The notes: generated by a model not told the origin, from the sequence alone. A DNA stretch of 61,481 nucleotides from Nitrospirota bacterium (GCA_021811105.1 JAJZPM010000016.1:1-61481); one strand, 5' to 3'. Positions 10,857 to 21,379 are shown, counted from the first letter of the stretch. Translations and numbers: made by a program.

Positions 10857-12776
10857 CTACCTCATAAGCATCAAGACGAGGATGACCAGCAGTCCCATCG
10901 CCATGATCGTTGCGTAATGGTGAAGAAAGCCGGTCTGGGCCTTTCTCAGCTGCCTGCTGAACGCCCCTATGGCGCCGGGCACTCCGTTGACGATCGCCTC
11001 TATGACCTTGGCGTCCGTGACGCCGATCAGGACGTTTTTTGCGACCCAGATCGTCGGCCTTATGATCAGGAAACTATAAAGTTCGTCGACGTAATATTTA
11101 TTGAAGAGGACCTTGTACGCGCCGTTGAACTGGGCGGCGAGCTTAACCGGCAGGTCCTTCCGCATCATATACATATAGTAAGCTAGTCCGATACCCGAAA
11201 AACCGGCGGCGACTGAGATTCCCATCACGACCAGTTCCTCGGCATGGGTCCCGTGACCCTCCGGATGCCCCAGGATCGGCTTCATGAATTCGGTGAAATG
11301 GGCGCCACCGCCAAGCACGGGCGGAATCCCCACCCATCCCGCAGCGACCGCGCCGACGCAGAGGAGCATCAGAGGGATGGTCATCGACTTCGGAGATTCA
11401 TGCAGGTGGTGCTCCTGCTCATGGGTGCCGCGGAACGTGCTGTGGAAGGTAAGGAAAATCAGTCTGAAAGAGTAAAATGCAGTAAGAAACGCCACGAATG
11501 CACCGATAGCCCATACGAGTTTACCGACCGGGTTCGGGCTAGAGTACGCTAACCAGAGAATTTCGTCCTTGCTGAAGAACCCGGCGAAACCGGGGATGCC
11601 TGATATGCTGAGAGACGCGATGAACATAGTCCAATAGGTGATGGGCATATATTTTTTCAGACCGCCCATCTTCTGGATGTCCAATTCTCCCGCCATGGCG
11701 TGCATCACGCTTCCGGCACAGAGGAAGAGAAGGGCCTTGAAAAAAGCGTGCGTATAGAGGTGGAAGACGCCGGCGGTGTATGCACCCACTCCGCAGGCCA
11801 GGAACATATACCCGAGCTGGCTTATCGTCGAATAGGCGATGATCCGCTTGAGATCGTTCTGCACAAGGGCTATCGTGGCGGCAAAGAGCGAGGTGATTGC
11901 ACCTACCAGGGCGACCACGATGAGCGCGGTTTCGGAAAGACTGAATATCGGGTTGCAGCGTGCAACAAGGAATACGCCCGCGGTCACCATCGTCGCGGCA
12001 TGGATGAGCGCGCTGACAGGGGTGGGGCCTTCCATCGCATCCGGAAGCCATACATGAAGAGGCATCTGTGCGGACTTCCCGACCGAGCCGCAGAAAAGGA
12101 GCAGCGCGATCAGGGTCATAAGGTGGACATCGTAGCCGAGGAAGTTCACCGTCTTCGCTGCAAAGGCGCCCGCCTGGCTGAATACCGGCTCATAGTAGAC
12201 GGTCCCGAAGGTGAGGAATATAATAATGATACCCAAGCCGAAGCCGAAGTCTCCGAACCGGTTCACGATGAACGCCTTCTTCCCTGCATCCGATGCCGAC
12301 TTCTTGTTGAAGTAATAGCCTATCAGGAAATAGGAGCAAAGGCCGACACCCTCCCAGCCGAAGTAGAGCTGGAGGAAGTTGTTCGCCATCACGAGCATCA
12401 GCATGCTGAAGGTAAAAAGGCTGAGATACGAGAAGAACCTGTAATAGCCCTTGTCTCCGTGCATGTACCCGACTGAATAGATGTGGATAAGCATGCTGCA
12501 GGTGGTGACGACAATCAGCATCACCGTCGTCAGTTGGTCGATCAGGAACCCCACTGACACCTTGAACCCTCCTGATAGTATCCAGGTGTAGAGGTCCTGG
12601 TTCAGGCTCTTCCCGGACAACACGTCCGTCAGCGTGGCGACCGACACGACCCAGGACCCTGCCACGGCAGCAATCGCCACCCAGTGGGCCTTGTCCCTGA
12701 TGATGCTCTTTCCGAAGAGGATATTGATTATAAAGGCCGCAAGCGGCAAAAAGGGTATCAGCAGATAATAATTCAT
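10857..12776 (-). CDS. nuoL: NADH-quinone oxidoreductase subunit L
   Basis: Largest antiporter-like membrane subunit of Complex I, 639 residues. FGWEGVGLCSYFLIGYYF and SAQMPLHVWLPDAMEGPTPVSALIHAATMVTAGV are family signatures. The C-terminal part is long enough for the lateral amphipathic helix that braces NuoM and NuoN, and it ends in a final membrane helix. Length and order match standard bacterial Complex I. Confidence 0.97.
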   Translation of the reverse strand: MNYYLLIPFLPLAAFIINILFGKSIIRDKAHWVAIAAVAGSWVVSVATLTDVLSGKSLNQDLYTWILSGGFKVSVGFLIDQLTTVMLIVVTTCSMLIHIYSVGYMHGDKGYYRFFSYLSLFTFSMLMLVMANNFLQLYFGWEGVGLCSYFLIGYYFNKKSASDAGKKAFIVNRFGDFGFGLGIIIIFLTFGTVYYEPVFSQAGAFAAKTVNFLGYDVHLMTLIALLLFCGSVGKSAQMPLHVWLPDAMEGPTPVSALIHAATMVTAGVFLVARCNPIFSLSETALIVVALVGAITSLFAATIALVQNDLKRIIAYSTISQLGYMFLACGVGAYTAGVFHLYTHAFFKALLFLCAGSVMHAMAGELDIQKMGGLKKYMPITYWTMFIASLSISGIPGFAGFFSKDEILWLAYSSPNPVGKLVWAIGAFVAFLTAFYSFRLIFLTFHSTFRGTHEQEHHLHESPKSMTIPLMLLCVGAVAAGWVGIPPVLGGGAHFTEFMKPILGHPEGHGTHAEELVVMGISVAAGFSGIGLAYYMYMMRKDLPVKLAAQFNGAYKVLFNKYYVDELYSFLIIRPTIWVAKNVLIGVTDAKVIEAIVNGVPGAIGAFSRQLRKAQTGFLHHYATIMAMGLLVILVLMLMR

Positions 12777-12818
12777 ATTTCTATCCCTTCACGCATAACG
12801 CTTCACGCTTTCCGTATT

Positions 12819-13121
12819 TCATCCCTTCATCTCGTTCATGTCGTCGACGTGCGCCGTGGTCTTGTTTCGGAAGAGCGCGATGATAATTGCAAGTCCGATG
12901 GCCGCCTCGGCAGCAGCGACGGTAATGATAAAAAAAACGAGTATCTGGCCCCTCAGGTCCTGAAGATAATGGCTGAACGAGACGAGGCTGATATTCACCG
13001 CGTTCAGCATCAGTTCTATCGACATGAACATTATAATGATGTTCCTCCTCGTAAGGAACCCGAAGACGCCTATCGTAAAAACCGCTGCGCTGAGCATCAA
13101 ATACCACTGTAAAGGGACCAT
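12819..13121 (-). CDS. nuoK: NADH-quinone oxidoreductase subunit K
   Basis: Small three-helix membrane subunit of Complex I, 100 residues, the usual length. [22 protein letters not shown] carries the conserved glutamate of helix 2, and [17 protein letters not shown] the one of helix 3. Three bases separate it from nuoJ, so translation is likely coupled. Confidence 0.97.
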   Translation of the reverse strand: MVPLQWYLMLSAAVFTIGVFGFLTRRNIIIMFMSIELMLNAVNISLVSFSHYLQDLRGQILVFFIITVAAAEAAIGLAIIIALFRNKTTAHVDDMNEMKG

Positions 13122-13124
13122 AGC

Positions 13125-13637
13125 CTAACTCCTCATCCTTTTCTTTGCGAGCACAATCGCCCCTATGATCGCGATCAGAAGTATGAGAGATGCGATCTCG
13201 AACGGAAAAAGATATTCCGTATACAACACCTCGCCCAGCACCTTCGTATACGTCTCCTTCTGGATATAATCGATCGAATACGTCCCCATCGGGCCCGGCA
13301 CAAAGGAGTTGATCGCAAAGACCATGCTGACCATGATCGCCGCGGCGACGATGAGCCCGGCAGGCCAGGACCCGATAAAGCGGTTCGCCTTGAGTTCCTC
13401 CCTGAGGTTAAGGAGAAGGACCACGAACAAAAAGAGGACCAGGATCGCCCCCGCGTAGACGATCACCTGTATCGCCGCGATGAACTCCGCATCGAGGAAG
13501 AGATACATGCTCGCGAGATTGAAAAACAGGAGGAGCATCCACATGACGCTGTGCACCGGGTTTCTCCTCGTCACCACAAGAATCGAAAGAACGGTGATCA
13601 CCGCGGCAAAATATCCGAAGAACAGTTTGGGCAGCAT
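13125..13637 (-). CDS. nuoJ: NADH-quinone oxidoreductase subunit J
   Basis: Five-helix membrane subunit of Complex I, about 170 residues from the start MLPKLFFGYFAAV. The frame is open further upstream, but that part lies opposite nuoI coding sequence, and the chosen ATG sits 2 bp after the nuoI stop. The segment LFLDAEFIAAIQVIVYAGAILVLFLFVVLLL is the NuoJ helix-3 signature, with its pi-bulge region and conserved tyrosine. Confidence 0.95.
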   Translation of the reverse strand: MLPKLFFGYFAAVITVLSILVVTRRNPVHSVMWMLLLFFNLASMYLFLDAEFIAAIQVIVYAGAILVLFLFVVLLLNLREELKANRFIGSWPAGLIVAAAIMVSMVFAINSFVPGPMGTYSIDYIQKETYTKVLGEVLYTEYLFPFEIASLILLIAIIGAIVLAKKRMRS

Positions 13638-13639
13638 CT

Positions 13640-14197
13640 CTATTTCTTCTCCTTCAGCTTCACTCTGCTGAACATCGCCTGGTCCTCCCGGCCGGTAAAG
13701 TTCCCGGACTTGGGCTGCCAGAAATCCCTGAAATACCGTTCGCCTTTCGGCCCGGCAAAATACTTGTCCCAGTTTTCGAGGAGCTTGTCCTTCGTCATAT
13801 AGAAATATTGACGTGAAGAATTCGAGTATTCGTAATGCTCGCTCAGGGTGATCGCACCGAAAGGACACGCTTCGACACAGAAGCCGCAGAAGATGCACCT
13901 CAGGACATCGATCTCATACCGGTCCACCACCTTGGCATGGTCTTCCCCTTCGGAGGTATAGATATAGATGCACTTCGACGGGCAATAGGCGCCGCAGAGT
14001 CCGCAGCCTACGCATTTCAGTTTGCCGTCAGCGTTCTTTGCAAGGGCATGCAGCCCCCTGAAGCCCGGCTTGGCCGGTACCTTCACCTTCGGGTACCGTC
14101 TGGTGACCGGGGGCGTAAAGAGCGTCCTGAAGGTAACGCCGAGACCCTTCAGAATCTCGACAAAAAATACCGTTCTGAGAAACTTTCCACTTGTCAT
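13640..14197 (-). CDS. nuoI: NADH-quinone oxidoreductase subunit I, 2x[4Fe-4S]
   Basis: Peripheral-arm ferredoxin-like subunit that passes electrons through clusters N6a and N6b, 185 residues. Two complete [4Fe-4S] motifs are present: KCVGCGLCGAYCPSKCI and RCIFCGFCVEACPFGAI. The start overlaps the end of nuoH by 4 bp (ATGA). Confidence 0.97.
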   Translation of the reverse strand: MTSGKFLRTVFFVEILKGLGVTFRTLFTPPVTRRYPKVKVPAKPGFRGLHALAKNADGKLKCVGCGLCGAYCPSKCIYIYTSEGEDHAKVVDRYEIDVLRCIFCGFCVEACPFGAITLSEHYEYSNSSRQYFYMTKDKLLENWDKYFAGPKGERYFRDFWQPKSGNFTGREDQAMFSRVKLKEKK

Positions 14198-15249
14198 ATG
14201 ATTCCCTTAACCCAGATTTTCACCAGCCCCGTGAGCACGATGTTTGCGAGGGCCAGAGGGATGAGCAGCTTCCACCCGATCGCCATGAGCTGGTCGTACC
14301 GGTACCTGGGCAGCGTCGCCCTGATCCAGTAATAGAAGAACATGAAGGCATAGACCTTGATGAGGAACCAGAAAAGCCCGAGCACCTGGGCTAGGATATG
14401 GGGAACATTAGCCGTAATAAAGGCCGGCAGGCCCCACCCGCCGAGAAAGCAGAGTGCTGCAATCGCAGACATGATAAGCATCCCTGTATATTCTCCGAGG
14501 AAGAAGAGGGCGAACCTGAACCCGCTGTATTCGGTAAAATAGCCTGCGACGAGTTCACTTTCGGCCTCGGGAAGGTCGAACGGGAGCCTGTTCGTCTCGG
14601 CGAACGCAGCGACCACAAAAACAAAGAAGCCGAGGATCTGGGGGATCGCAAAAACGCCCAGCGGATATTGCTGCTGGGCCTTGACGATATCGGTAAGGTT
14701 CAGCGAACCCGCGAGCATCATCACCCCGACGAGACTGAGCCCCATCGCTATCTCATAGCTGATGATCTGGGACGCCGACCGCATCCCGCCGAGGAAGGCG
14801 TACTTGGAGTTCGAAGACCATCCGGAAAGCACGATCCCGTATGCGCCGAGGGAGGACATCGCAAAAAGGAAGAGAATCCCCACATTTATATTCGCAATCA
14901 CGAAGCCGTTAAAGAAGGGCAATACCGAAAGCGACGTAAGCGCCGCGACGAAAAATATCACCGGCGCAAGATAAAAAAGCGGCTTGTCCGCATTCGCAGG
15001 GATAATGTCCTCCTTAAAGAAGAGCTTTATGCCGTCCGCAAAGGGCTGAAAAAGACCAAAGGGCCCTACTTCCCGCGGACCGAGCCTCACCTGCATATGC
15101 CCGATCACCTTACGCTCCCAGTACGTGGCATACGCGACGTGGAGAAGGGCTACCGCCACGACCGCAGCGATCTTCAGAAGTATGATCACGATATTGATGA
15201 TCATCTGAAAGCCCCCGGCGCCGATTATCCCGTCAACCATCTCTTTCAT
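14194..15249 (-). CDS. nuoH: NADH-quinone oxidoreductase subunit H
   Basis: Membrane subunit that forms the quinone site next to NuoB and NuoD, 351 residues and about 8 helices. GHMQVRLGPREVGPFGLFQPFADGIKLFFKED is the NuoH signature, and NRLPFDLPEAESELVAGYFTEYSG is the conserved acidic loop near the quinone cavity. It overlaps nuoG and nuoI by 4 bp each. Confidence 0.97.
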   Translation of the reverse strand: MKEMVDGIIGAGGFQMIINIVIILLKIAAVVAVALLHVAYATYWERKVIGHMQVRLGPREVGPFGLFQPFADGIKLFFKEDIIPANADKPLFYLAPVIFFVAALTSLSVLPFFNGFVIANINVGILFLFAMSSLGAYGIVLSGWSSNSKYAFLGGMRSASQIISYEIAMGLSLVGVMMLAGSLNLTDIVKAQQQYPLGVFAIPQILGFFVFVVAAFAETNRLPFDLPEAESELVAGYFTEYSGFRFALFFLGEYTGMLIMSAIAALCFLGGWGLPAFITANVPHILAQVLGLFWFLIKVYAFMFFYYWIRATLPRYRYDQLMAIGWKLLIPLALANIVLTGLVKIWVKGII

Positions 15250-17828
15250 CGTTCCACCTTCTCTATCATCACTGCATTGCAGTCTATTACGGGAGCGCCC
15301 GTGACAGGGTCGACCGCGTATTCGGCAAGGCCGAAGGCCCCTTTGCCCTCAAAGTTGTTCGTGAGCATCACGACCGACTGCTCGACAGCACCGTCGATCG
15401 CAACGGGGAGTTCAAGCGATCCGATCTTCGTCGATACCCTGACGACGTCGCCGTCCTTCACTCCCAGCGAGACCGCGTCGGCAGCACTGATCCGGGCCAG
15501 CGCCCCCGAATAGATATTGACCAATGCCGCAGCCTTTCTGCTTAATGTGCCGGAATGGAAGAGCGGCCTTTCGAGCCTGAGATAAAACCGGCTGGCCGCC
15601 ACGGCTCCCGTGCCCTTATCGACTGAAATTCCCTCCAGGGTACTCCTCAGCGGCTCCCCCTTATACGGATATATGGACTGTCCCTTTTCGATCTCCTCGT
15701 AGGTGAGATCACGGTACAGCGGCGAGACCTTGCATATCTCCGCAAAAACCTCTTCAGGCCCGGTGTAATGAAACTTCGAGGCCATATTCCTGGCGATCTC
15801 CGCAATAATCCTCCAGTCCTCCATGCCCTCGCGGCTCACCGCCTTTCTCACGCGCTGTATCCTTCTTTCCATGTTCGTGAAGGTGCCGCTCTTTTCGGAC
15901 CAGCTGAGGGCCGGGAAGACGACATCGGCAAGTTTGGCGGTCTCGGAGAGAAAGATGTCCTGAACCACGAGAAAATCGACCTTTTGAAGCGCTGCCTCAA
16001 CGTCCCTGGAGTTCGGAAGGTTGTAAACCGGATTCTCGCCCATCACGTACATCGCCTTCAACGATCCCTGCTTCGCGGCGTCGATCATTCCGAAGATCGA
16101 AAGTCCGGGCCTCTCCGAAATCGCTGTCTTCCAGGCCGTTTCGTACCTCTTTCTGAACTCCGCATAGGCAAGCGGCCTGTAGCCGGGCAGGAGGTCCGGT
16201 GCACAGCCCATATCGAGAAGGCCCTGTTCATTCGCCCGTTCCGAAAGCAGATATATCCTTCCGTTCACCAGATAGTTGATCGCGGCAAGGAGGAAGAGTT
16301 TGTAATTCCCGCCGCTGCTCTGGACAATTTCCTTTCCGATGACGATCGCCGGAGTGGCAGCCCCGGAAAGCCTGTCGACGAATGCGGCGTAGTCCTTTTC
16401 CGTAACCCCGCACGCCCCGGCCGCCTCTTGCGGCGTGGTATTGATATCCTTCAGCTTCGCTTCGAGTATTTGGTTCGATCCCGGGAGTCCTTTCTTGTTC
16501 TTGAGCGCCGATACGATGCCTTCGAGGGCGAGTGTCTCCCTGAACAACGCAGGTCTCAGCTCAACAGGGCTATAGTGCCTGAGGCCCTTGACATGCCCTA
16601 TCGTGAGGATGCTTCCGCCCCTCCTCGCGCAAGCCCTTATCTGAAGTCCGAGTATCGGGTTGACCGCGGTAGGGTCTCCGCCTGCCACAAGGACCGCGTC
16701 CGAGTTGGCAAGACCGGGGATGAGATTGGCGGTAGAACCCTGGCCGAAGATGTTTTCGATGAAGGCTTGGGCGCCCGCGTATCCCGTTCTCGCGGTGCTG
16801 TCGATGTTGTTGGTGCCGAGCGTCACCCGCATAAATTTCTGAAAGACATAATTGTCCTCATTCGTGCACCGCGGCGATGCGATGCCCGAGATAGCGTCGC
16901 TTCCATGCTTTGCCTTTATCTCTCCGAGTCTCTTTGCTACGAGACTGATCGCTTCTTCCCACGTGGATTCTTCGAGGACGCCTTTCTTTCTTATCAGGGG
17001 GCTCGTAAGCCTTTCTTTGCTTCCAACGAACTCGTAGCCGAACCTGCCACGCGAGCAGAGGAGTCCGTTATTGACCGGCGTACCTATCCTCGGGACAACC
17101 CTCTTGATCACATCGTCGCGCACCTGCGCCACGAGCGTGCATCCCACGCCGCAATATGGGCATATCGTCTCGGTCTCGCTCACCAACTGCCAGGGCCGGT
17201 AACTGTGCCTGTGCAGCCTCGACATAATCGCGCCGACAGGGCAGACCGAGACGCAATTTCCGCAATACTCACACTCGAACTTCCCGCCGGAGAAAGGCTC
17301 GATGTGCGAATGGCCTCCCCTGCTTATGACGCCTAAGGCGGCGGCTCCCTGGACGCCCTCGCACATCCTCACGCAGCGGGTGCATACCACGCACCTCTCC
17401 ATGTTCCGTACAAGGACAGGGTCTTCGAGACTTTCGGGGACCTTCCTCTTCTCCTCGGTAAACCTTCCTGCCCTTGCTCCGTATTTTTCGACGAGGTCCT
17501 GCAGTTCGCACTCCCCGGCCTTGTCGCAGTAAGGGCAATCGAGCGGATGGTTGATGAGCAGGAATTCGAGGACGCTCCTCCTTACGTTGGCGATCGTCTC
17601 GGTCTCGGTCCTCACCACCATACCGTCCGTCACCATAAGGGTACATGCGGTCTGGAGCCGGGGCATCTTCTCGACCTCGACGAGGCAGAGCCTGCAGCCG
17701 CCGTATTTTTCGAGCTGCTCATGGTAGCAGAGGGTCGGTATCTTTATCCCCGCTGACCTCGCCGCATCGAGGACAGTGACCGCCTTTTCAAGTTCTATCT
17801 CTTTGCCGTTTATCGTGACTTTTATCAT
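15246..17828 (-). CDS. nuoG: NADH-quinone oxidoreductase subunit G
   Basis: Iron-sulfur subunit of the NADH module, 860 residues. The N-terminal [2Fe-2S] ferredoxin domain (CYHEQLEKYGGCRLC, then C) is followed by an HxxxCxxC-type cluster (HPLDCPYCDKAGEC), two [4Fe-4S] motifs (CVVCTRCVRMC; CEYCGNCVSVCP) and an N7-type site (CPYCGVGC, LCSRGRFG). The rest is a molybdopterin-oxidoreductase fold. At the position of the catalytic Sec/Cys of formate dehydrogenases the sequence reads ARTGYAG, so this is a structural NuoG and not an active Mo/W enzyme. It lies 3 bp after nuoF. Confidence 0.95.
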   Translation of the reverse strand: MIKVTINGKEIELEKAVTVLDAARSAGIKIPTLCYHEQLEKYGGCRLCLVEVEKMPRLQTACTLMVTDGMVVRTETETIANVRRSVLEFLLINHPLDCPYCDKAGECELQDLVEKYGARAGRFTEEKRKVPESLEDPVLVRNMERCVVCTRCVRMCEGVQGAAALGVISRGGHSHIEPFSGGKFECEYCGNCVSVCPVGAIMSRLHRHSYRPWQLVSETETICPYCGVGCTLVAQVRDDVIKRVVPRIGTPVNNGLLCSRGRFGYEFVGSKERLTSPLIRKKGVLEESTWEEAISLVAKRLGEIKAKHGSDAISGIASPRCTNEDNYVFQKFMRVTLGTNNIDSTARTGYAGAQAFIENIFGQGSTANLIPGLANSDAVLVAGGDPTAVNPILGLQIRACARRGGSILTIGHVKGLRHYSPVELRPALFRETLALEGIVSALKNKKGLPGSNQILEAKLKDINTTPQEAAGACGVTEKDYAAFVDRLSGAATPAIVIGKEIVQSSGGNYKLFLLAAINYLVNGRIYLLSERANEQGLLDMGCAPDLLPGYRPLAYAEFRKRYETAWKTAISERPGLSIFGMIDAAKQGSLKAMYVMGENPVYNLPNSRDVEAALQKVDFLVVQDIFLSETAKLADVVFPALSWSEKSGTFTNMERRIQRVRKAVSREGMEDWRIIAEIARNMASKFHYTGPEEVFAEICKVSPLYRDLTYEEIEKGQSIYPYKGEPLRSTLEGISVDKGTGAVAASRFYLRLERPLFHSGTLSRKAAALVNIYSGALARISAADAVSLGVKDGDVVRVSTKIGSLELPVAIDGAVEQSVVMLTNNFEGKGAFGLAEYAVDPVTGAPVIDCNAVMIEKVER

Positions 17829-17831
17829 CGG

Positions 17832-19091
17832 TTATCCCGTACTACAGGCCTTATTCTTTATATGCGCCTCGAATTCAGGCCTGAAGTGTTTAATGAAATT
17901 CTGGACAACTGAAGCAGCTCCGTCGCCGAGGGGGCAGAAGGTCTTGCCAAGCATATTGCCCGCTATCGACTGCAGAAGGTCTATATCGCTTTCCATCCCT
18001 TGCCCGTTTTCTATCCTGCCCAGGACCTTCCTGAGCCACCCTGTCCCCTCGCGGCAAGGCGTGCATTTGCCGCACGATTCGTGCTCGAAGAACTTGAGCG
18101 CCCGGTAACAGACCTTCACAAGGCATACAGACTCATCCATCACGATCACCGCGCCCGAGCCGAGCATGCTGCCGTGCTTCGGCATATTCACAAAATCCAT
18201 TGCGCAGTCTATCTTGTCCGGGGGAAGGATCGGGGTAGAGATGCCGCCCGGGATGACGGCCTTAAGTTTTTTCCCTCCCTTTATCCCGCCACAATGGGAA
18301 TAGATGATGTCTTTGAGGTTAGTGCCCATCGGAAGCTCGTAAACGCCCGGTTTTTCGACGTGCCCTGAGACGCAGTATATCTTGGGTCCGGGGCACTCAG
18401 GGCTGCCTATCTTAGCATATGCCTCCCCGCCGGTCCCGATAAGATAGGGCAGATTCGAAAGGGTCTCGACGTTGTTCACGACCGTCGGCTTCGCAAACGC
18501 ACCCACGTTAACCGGAAACGGAGGCTTGATCCTCGGCTGTCCCTTGTCACCTTCGAGCGATTCTATAAGCGCGGTCTCTTCACCGCATATGTACGCACCC
18601 GCCCCCTGGTGTACGGCGAGGTGGAACTTGAATCCCTTCCCCGCAACATTGTCGCCTAGAAAGCCCTTTTCGTATGCCTGGGCGATCGCCTTGTTCAGGA
18701 TGTCTTTTGCCGCCGGATATTCCCCCCGTAAATAGATGTAGCCGTATTCGGCTCTGAGGGCGAATCCGGAAATCGTCATGCCTTCTATCAAGAGATGGGG
18801 GTTCTTTTCGAGGATCGGCCTGTCTTTGAATGTCCCCGGCTCACCTTCGTCTGCGTTGCAGAGGAGGTATTTCGGGAACTTAGGGTCGGCAGAGGCAAAG
18901 GTCCACTTCATTGCAACAGGGAACCCCGCGCCGCCGCGGCCCCTCAGGCCGGCCTTCTTCACCTCTTCAATGATCTCTTTCGGCTGCATCCCAAGTGCCT
19001 TCGGAAGACTCTGATATCCGCCGGTCTTCATGTATTCGGCGATGTCTGCCGAGTTCGGGTTCTCGATATTCTTGAGGAGTATCTTTTCCAT
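17832..19091 (-). CDS. nuoF: NADH-quinone oxidoreductase subunit F
   Basis: NADH-oxidising flavoprotein of Complex I, 419 residues. GLRGRGGAGFPVAMKW is the NADH-binding glycine-rich loop, NADEGEPGTFKDR lies in the FMN site, and ESCGKCTPCREG plus a downstream cysteine bind cluster N3. It lacks the N- and C-terminal ferredoxin extensions found in the second NuoF-like protein at about 31 kb. It lies 5 bp after nuoE. Confidence 0.97.
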   Translation of the reverse strand: MEKILLKNIENPNSADIAEYMKTGGYQSLPKALGMQPKEIIEEVKKAGLRGRGGAGFPVAMKWTFASADPKFPKYLLCNADEGEPGTFKDRPILEKNPHLLIEGMTISGFALRAEYGYIYLRGEYPAAKDILNKAIAQAYEKGFLGDNVAGKGFKFHLAVHQGAGAYICGEETALIESLEGDKGQPRIKPPFPVNVGAFAKPTVVNNVETLSNLPYLIGTGGEAYAKIGSPECPGPKIYCVSGHVEKPGVYELPMGTNLKDIIYSHCGGIKGGKKLKAVIPGGISTPILPPDKIDCAMDFVNMPKHGSMLGSGAVIVMDESVCLVKVCYRALKFFEHESCGKCTPCREGTGWLRKVLGRIENGQGMESDIDLLQSIAGNMLGKTFCPLGDGAASVVQNFIKHFRPEFEAHIKNKACSTG

Positions 19092-19096
19092 ATCTC

Positions 19097-19561
19097 CTAC
19101 TTGTACTTCTCCAGGATCTCTTCTATGTATTTTTCAGTCAGGTTCTCGTAGAAATCGTCATTCACCAGCATCGCCGGGGCAGTGCCGCATGCGCCGATAC
19201 ACTCCATGATGACGAGCGAAAACTGTCCGTCAGGGGAAGTCCCGCCCGGCTCGAGACCGTATTTAATTTTCAGGAAATCCACGAGTCTCTCGGCACCGAG
19301 TATCATACAGGAGACGTTCGTACACAGCTGCACGATGTTTCTTCCCATCGGCTTGTGCTTATACATCGCATAAAAAGTCCCTACGCCGCGGGTGATCGCC
19401 TTCGGGACACCGAGGAGACTAGAGACCGCCTCGTAGGCCTCGGGGGACAGCCATCCGAACTCCCTCTGCGCAAGATAGAGTGCCGGCAGCAGTGCTGCCC
19501 TCGCGTTCGGGTATTTAAGCCTTATTTCCTCTAATTCTTTCTTCGCAGTCTCGCTGAACAT
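19097..19561 (-). CDS. nuoE: NADH-quinone oxidoreductase subunit E
   Basis: [2Fe-2S] subunit with a thioredoxin fold that works beside NuoF, about 154 residues. The four cluster cysteines are in CTNVSC and CIGAC. I chose the start MFSETAKKEL, 7 bp after the nuoD stop. The longer open frame upstream lies over nuoD and is not family-like. Confidence 0.96.
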   Translation of the reverse strand: MFSETAKKELEEIRLKYPNARAALLPALYLAQREFGWLSPEAYEAVSSLLGVPKAITRGVGTFYAMYKHKPMGRNIVQLCTNVSCMILGAERLVDFLKIKYGLEPGGTSPDGQFSLVIMECIGACGTAPAMLVNDDFYENLTEKYIEEILEKYK

Positions 19562-19568
19562 TGTCCTT

Positions 19569-20771
19569 TTACCTGTCGCATTCTCCAAGGACGATGTCGA
19601 TCGTCCCGATATTGGCGATAACGTCTGCAATGAGCCCTCCTTCGGACAGCCTCGGGAGAACCGATGCATGCACAAAAGAAGGTGCCCTCACCCTCATCCG
19701 GTAAGGCTTGCCTGTGCCGTCGCTCACGAAATAAAATCCCAGTTCGCCTTTCGGCACTTCGGTCCCCACATAGACTTCACCTTCCGGAATGGTCGGGCCC
19801 TTCGTAATCAGGATAAACTGGTGTATCAGGTGCTCCATATCTTTAAGGACCAGGTCCTTTGGAGGAAGGGTCAGTTTCGGCGCGTCAGACATGACCGGAC
19901 CGGCAGGGAGGTTCTCTATGCACTGTTTCATGATCCTATTGGCCTGCCTCATCTCCCCAACCCTCACGAGATATCTGTCGTAACAGTCGCCGTTCCTGCC
20001 GACCGGCACCTCGAAATCGACCTTGTCGTATGCGTCATAAGGGAAATATTTTCTGACATCGTAATCGACTCCGGAACCCCTCAGCGTACCGCCCGTGAGG
20101 CCCCAGTTGACGGCCTCCTCGGCCGAGATCACGCCTATCCCCACTGTCCTGTCCTTCCATATCCTGTTTTCGGTAACCAACGTTTCATAGTCGTCCATAT
20201 GGGAAGGAAATTCGAGGACAAACTGATAGAGGTCATCAAGGAATTCCTGAGAGATGTCGTTCCGGACGCCGCCCACCCTGGGGTAACTCACAGTCAGTCT
20301 CGCCCCGCAGAGTTCCTCGAAAAGGTCAAGGAGCCGCTCCCTCTGGGCCATCGCGTGCAGGAACGGGGTCGTCGCCCCGATGTCCAGGACGTGCGTGCCG
20401 AGCCAGATGATATGGCTCGATATCCTCCCCATCTCGGCCACTATCGTCCTGATATACCTGGCACGTTCCGGCGCTTCGATGCCGAAGAGCTTTTCTACGG
20501 CGTTCACATAGCCGACATTGTTGTTCATCGAGGATATATAGTCGAGACGGTCGCTCAGGGGAAGTGCCGCAAAGTAGGTCCTGTTCTCTCCCAGTTTCTC
20601 GACACCCCTGTGGAGATACCCGACATACGGCGTGCACTTGACGACGGTTTCGCCGTCGAGGTGCAGGACGAGCCTGAGCACGCCGTGGGTAGCAGGGTGC
20701 TGAGGCCCCAAGCTCACCGTCAGTTCCTTGGTCTCGAATGTTCTTTCTATCTCTTCCATCTCTTTATCCAT
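19569..20771 (-). CDS. nuoD: NADH-quinone oxidoreductase subunit D
   Basis: 49-kDa-type subunit lining the quinone site, 400 residues. [16 protein letters not shown] is the conserved beta-hairpin region with the quinone-binding histidine, and [23 protein letters not shown] is a family signature. It is separate from nuoC, unlike the E. coli nuoCD fusion, and overlaps the 3' end of nuoC by 8 bp. Confidence 0.97.
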   Translation of the reverse strand: MDKEMEEIERTFETKELTVSLGPQHPATHGVLRLVLHLDGETVVKCTPYVGYLHRGVEKLGENRTYFAALPLSDRLDYISSMNNNVGYVNAVEKLFGIEAPERARYIRTIVAEMGRISSHIIWLGTHVLDIGATTPFLHAMAQRERLLDLFEELCGARLTVSYPRVGGVRNDISQEFLDDLYQFVLEFPSHMDDYETLVTENRIWKDRTVGIGVISAEEAVNWGLTGGTLRGSGVDYDVRKYFPYDAYDKVDFEVPVGRNGDCYDRYLVRVGEMRQANRIMKQCIENLPAGPVMSDAPKLTLPPKDLVLKDMEHLIHQFILITKGPTIPEGEVYVGTEVPKGELGFYFVSDGTGKPYRMRVRAPSFVHASVLPRLSEGGLIADVIANIGTIDIVLGECDR

Positions 20772-21297
20772 GCCACTCGAACTCGCGGTACCGCTTCGCC
20801 TTATCGAGGACTTCCAGGAACCCCGGCCATTCTTTTTCAGGACCCTTCACCGGGTAGTCCTTCCTCAAGGGATGGCCTTCCCAGTCCTCCGGCAACAGTA
20901 TCCTTCTTAAATCGGGGTGGCCCTTGAATACGATCCCGAACAGGTCGTAGCACTCACGCTCGTGCCAGTTGGCGCCCACCCATACCGGCATGACCGAATC
21001 AATTGACGGGTCGGAGTCAGGCACTTCGGCCTTCAGCCGGATGGCATGACGGTGTCTGATGGAATAGAGATGGTAGATCACCTCGAACCGCACGTCTTTC
21101 TTTCCGAGGTAGTCGCATCCGCAAACGTCGACAAGATAATCGAGAAAAAGGTCGGGATCGTCGTGGAGGTACCTGCAGATGTCGAGTATCCGGCCTTTTT
21201 TGAGTGTGACGGATACCTGTCCCCTGAATTCCCTGAAGTCCAGGGTCTCTTCAGGAAATTTCTCCTTTATCTTTTCGGCGATCTGTAATGCTTCCAT
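20764..21297 (-). CDS. nuoC: NADH-quinone oxidoreductase subunit C
   Basis: 30-kDa-type peripheral-arm subunit, 177 residues. [40 protein letters not shown] is the classic C-terminal signature of the family. It begins 82 bp after nuoB, the largest gap in the operon; nothing notable is visible in that gap. Confidence 0.97.
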   Translation of the reverse strand: MEALQIAEKIKEKFPEETLDFREFRGQVSVTLKKGRILDICRYLHDDPDLFLDYLVDVCGCDYLGKKDVRFEVIYHLYSIRHRHAIRLKAEVPDSDPSIDSVMPVWVGANWHERECYDLFGIVFKGHPDLRRILLPEDWEGHPLRKDYPVKGPEKEWPGFLEVLDKAKRYREFEWHG

Positions 21298-21379
21298 AAG
21301 CCCTTAATCCGCACTCCTCTCTACGTTCGACACTGGGCTATGCTGCAAGCTGCCTTGATTCAGTTCCGCTGCTTCTTGA

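Noticed and set aside
15768-17336. 522-codon open frame opposite nuoG
   Set aside because: It lies wholly antisense to a well-supported gene, is rich in Arg/His as expected of a shadow frame in G+C-rich DNA, and has no recognisable domain.
15246-17828. Formate dehydrogenase alpha subunit as the identity of the 860-residue protein
   Set aside because: The fold is shared, but the catalytic Sec/Cys position is ARTGYAG and the gene sits between nuoF and nuoH, so NuoG is the right name.
19668-20927. 419-codon open frame opposite nuoD and nuoC
   Set aside because: Antisense shadow of conserved Complex I genes; no family features.
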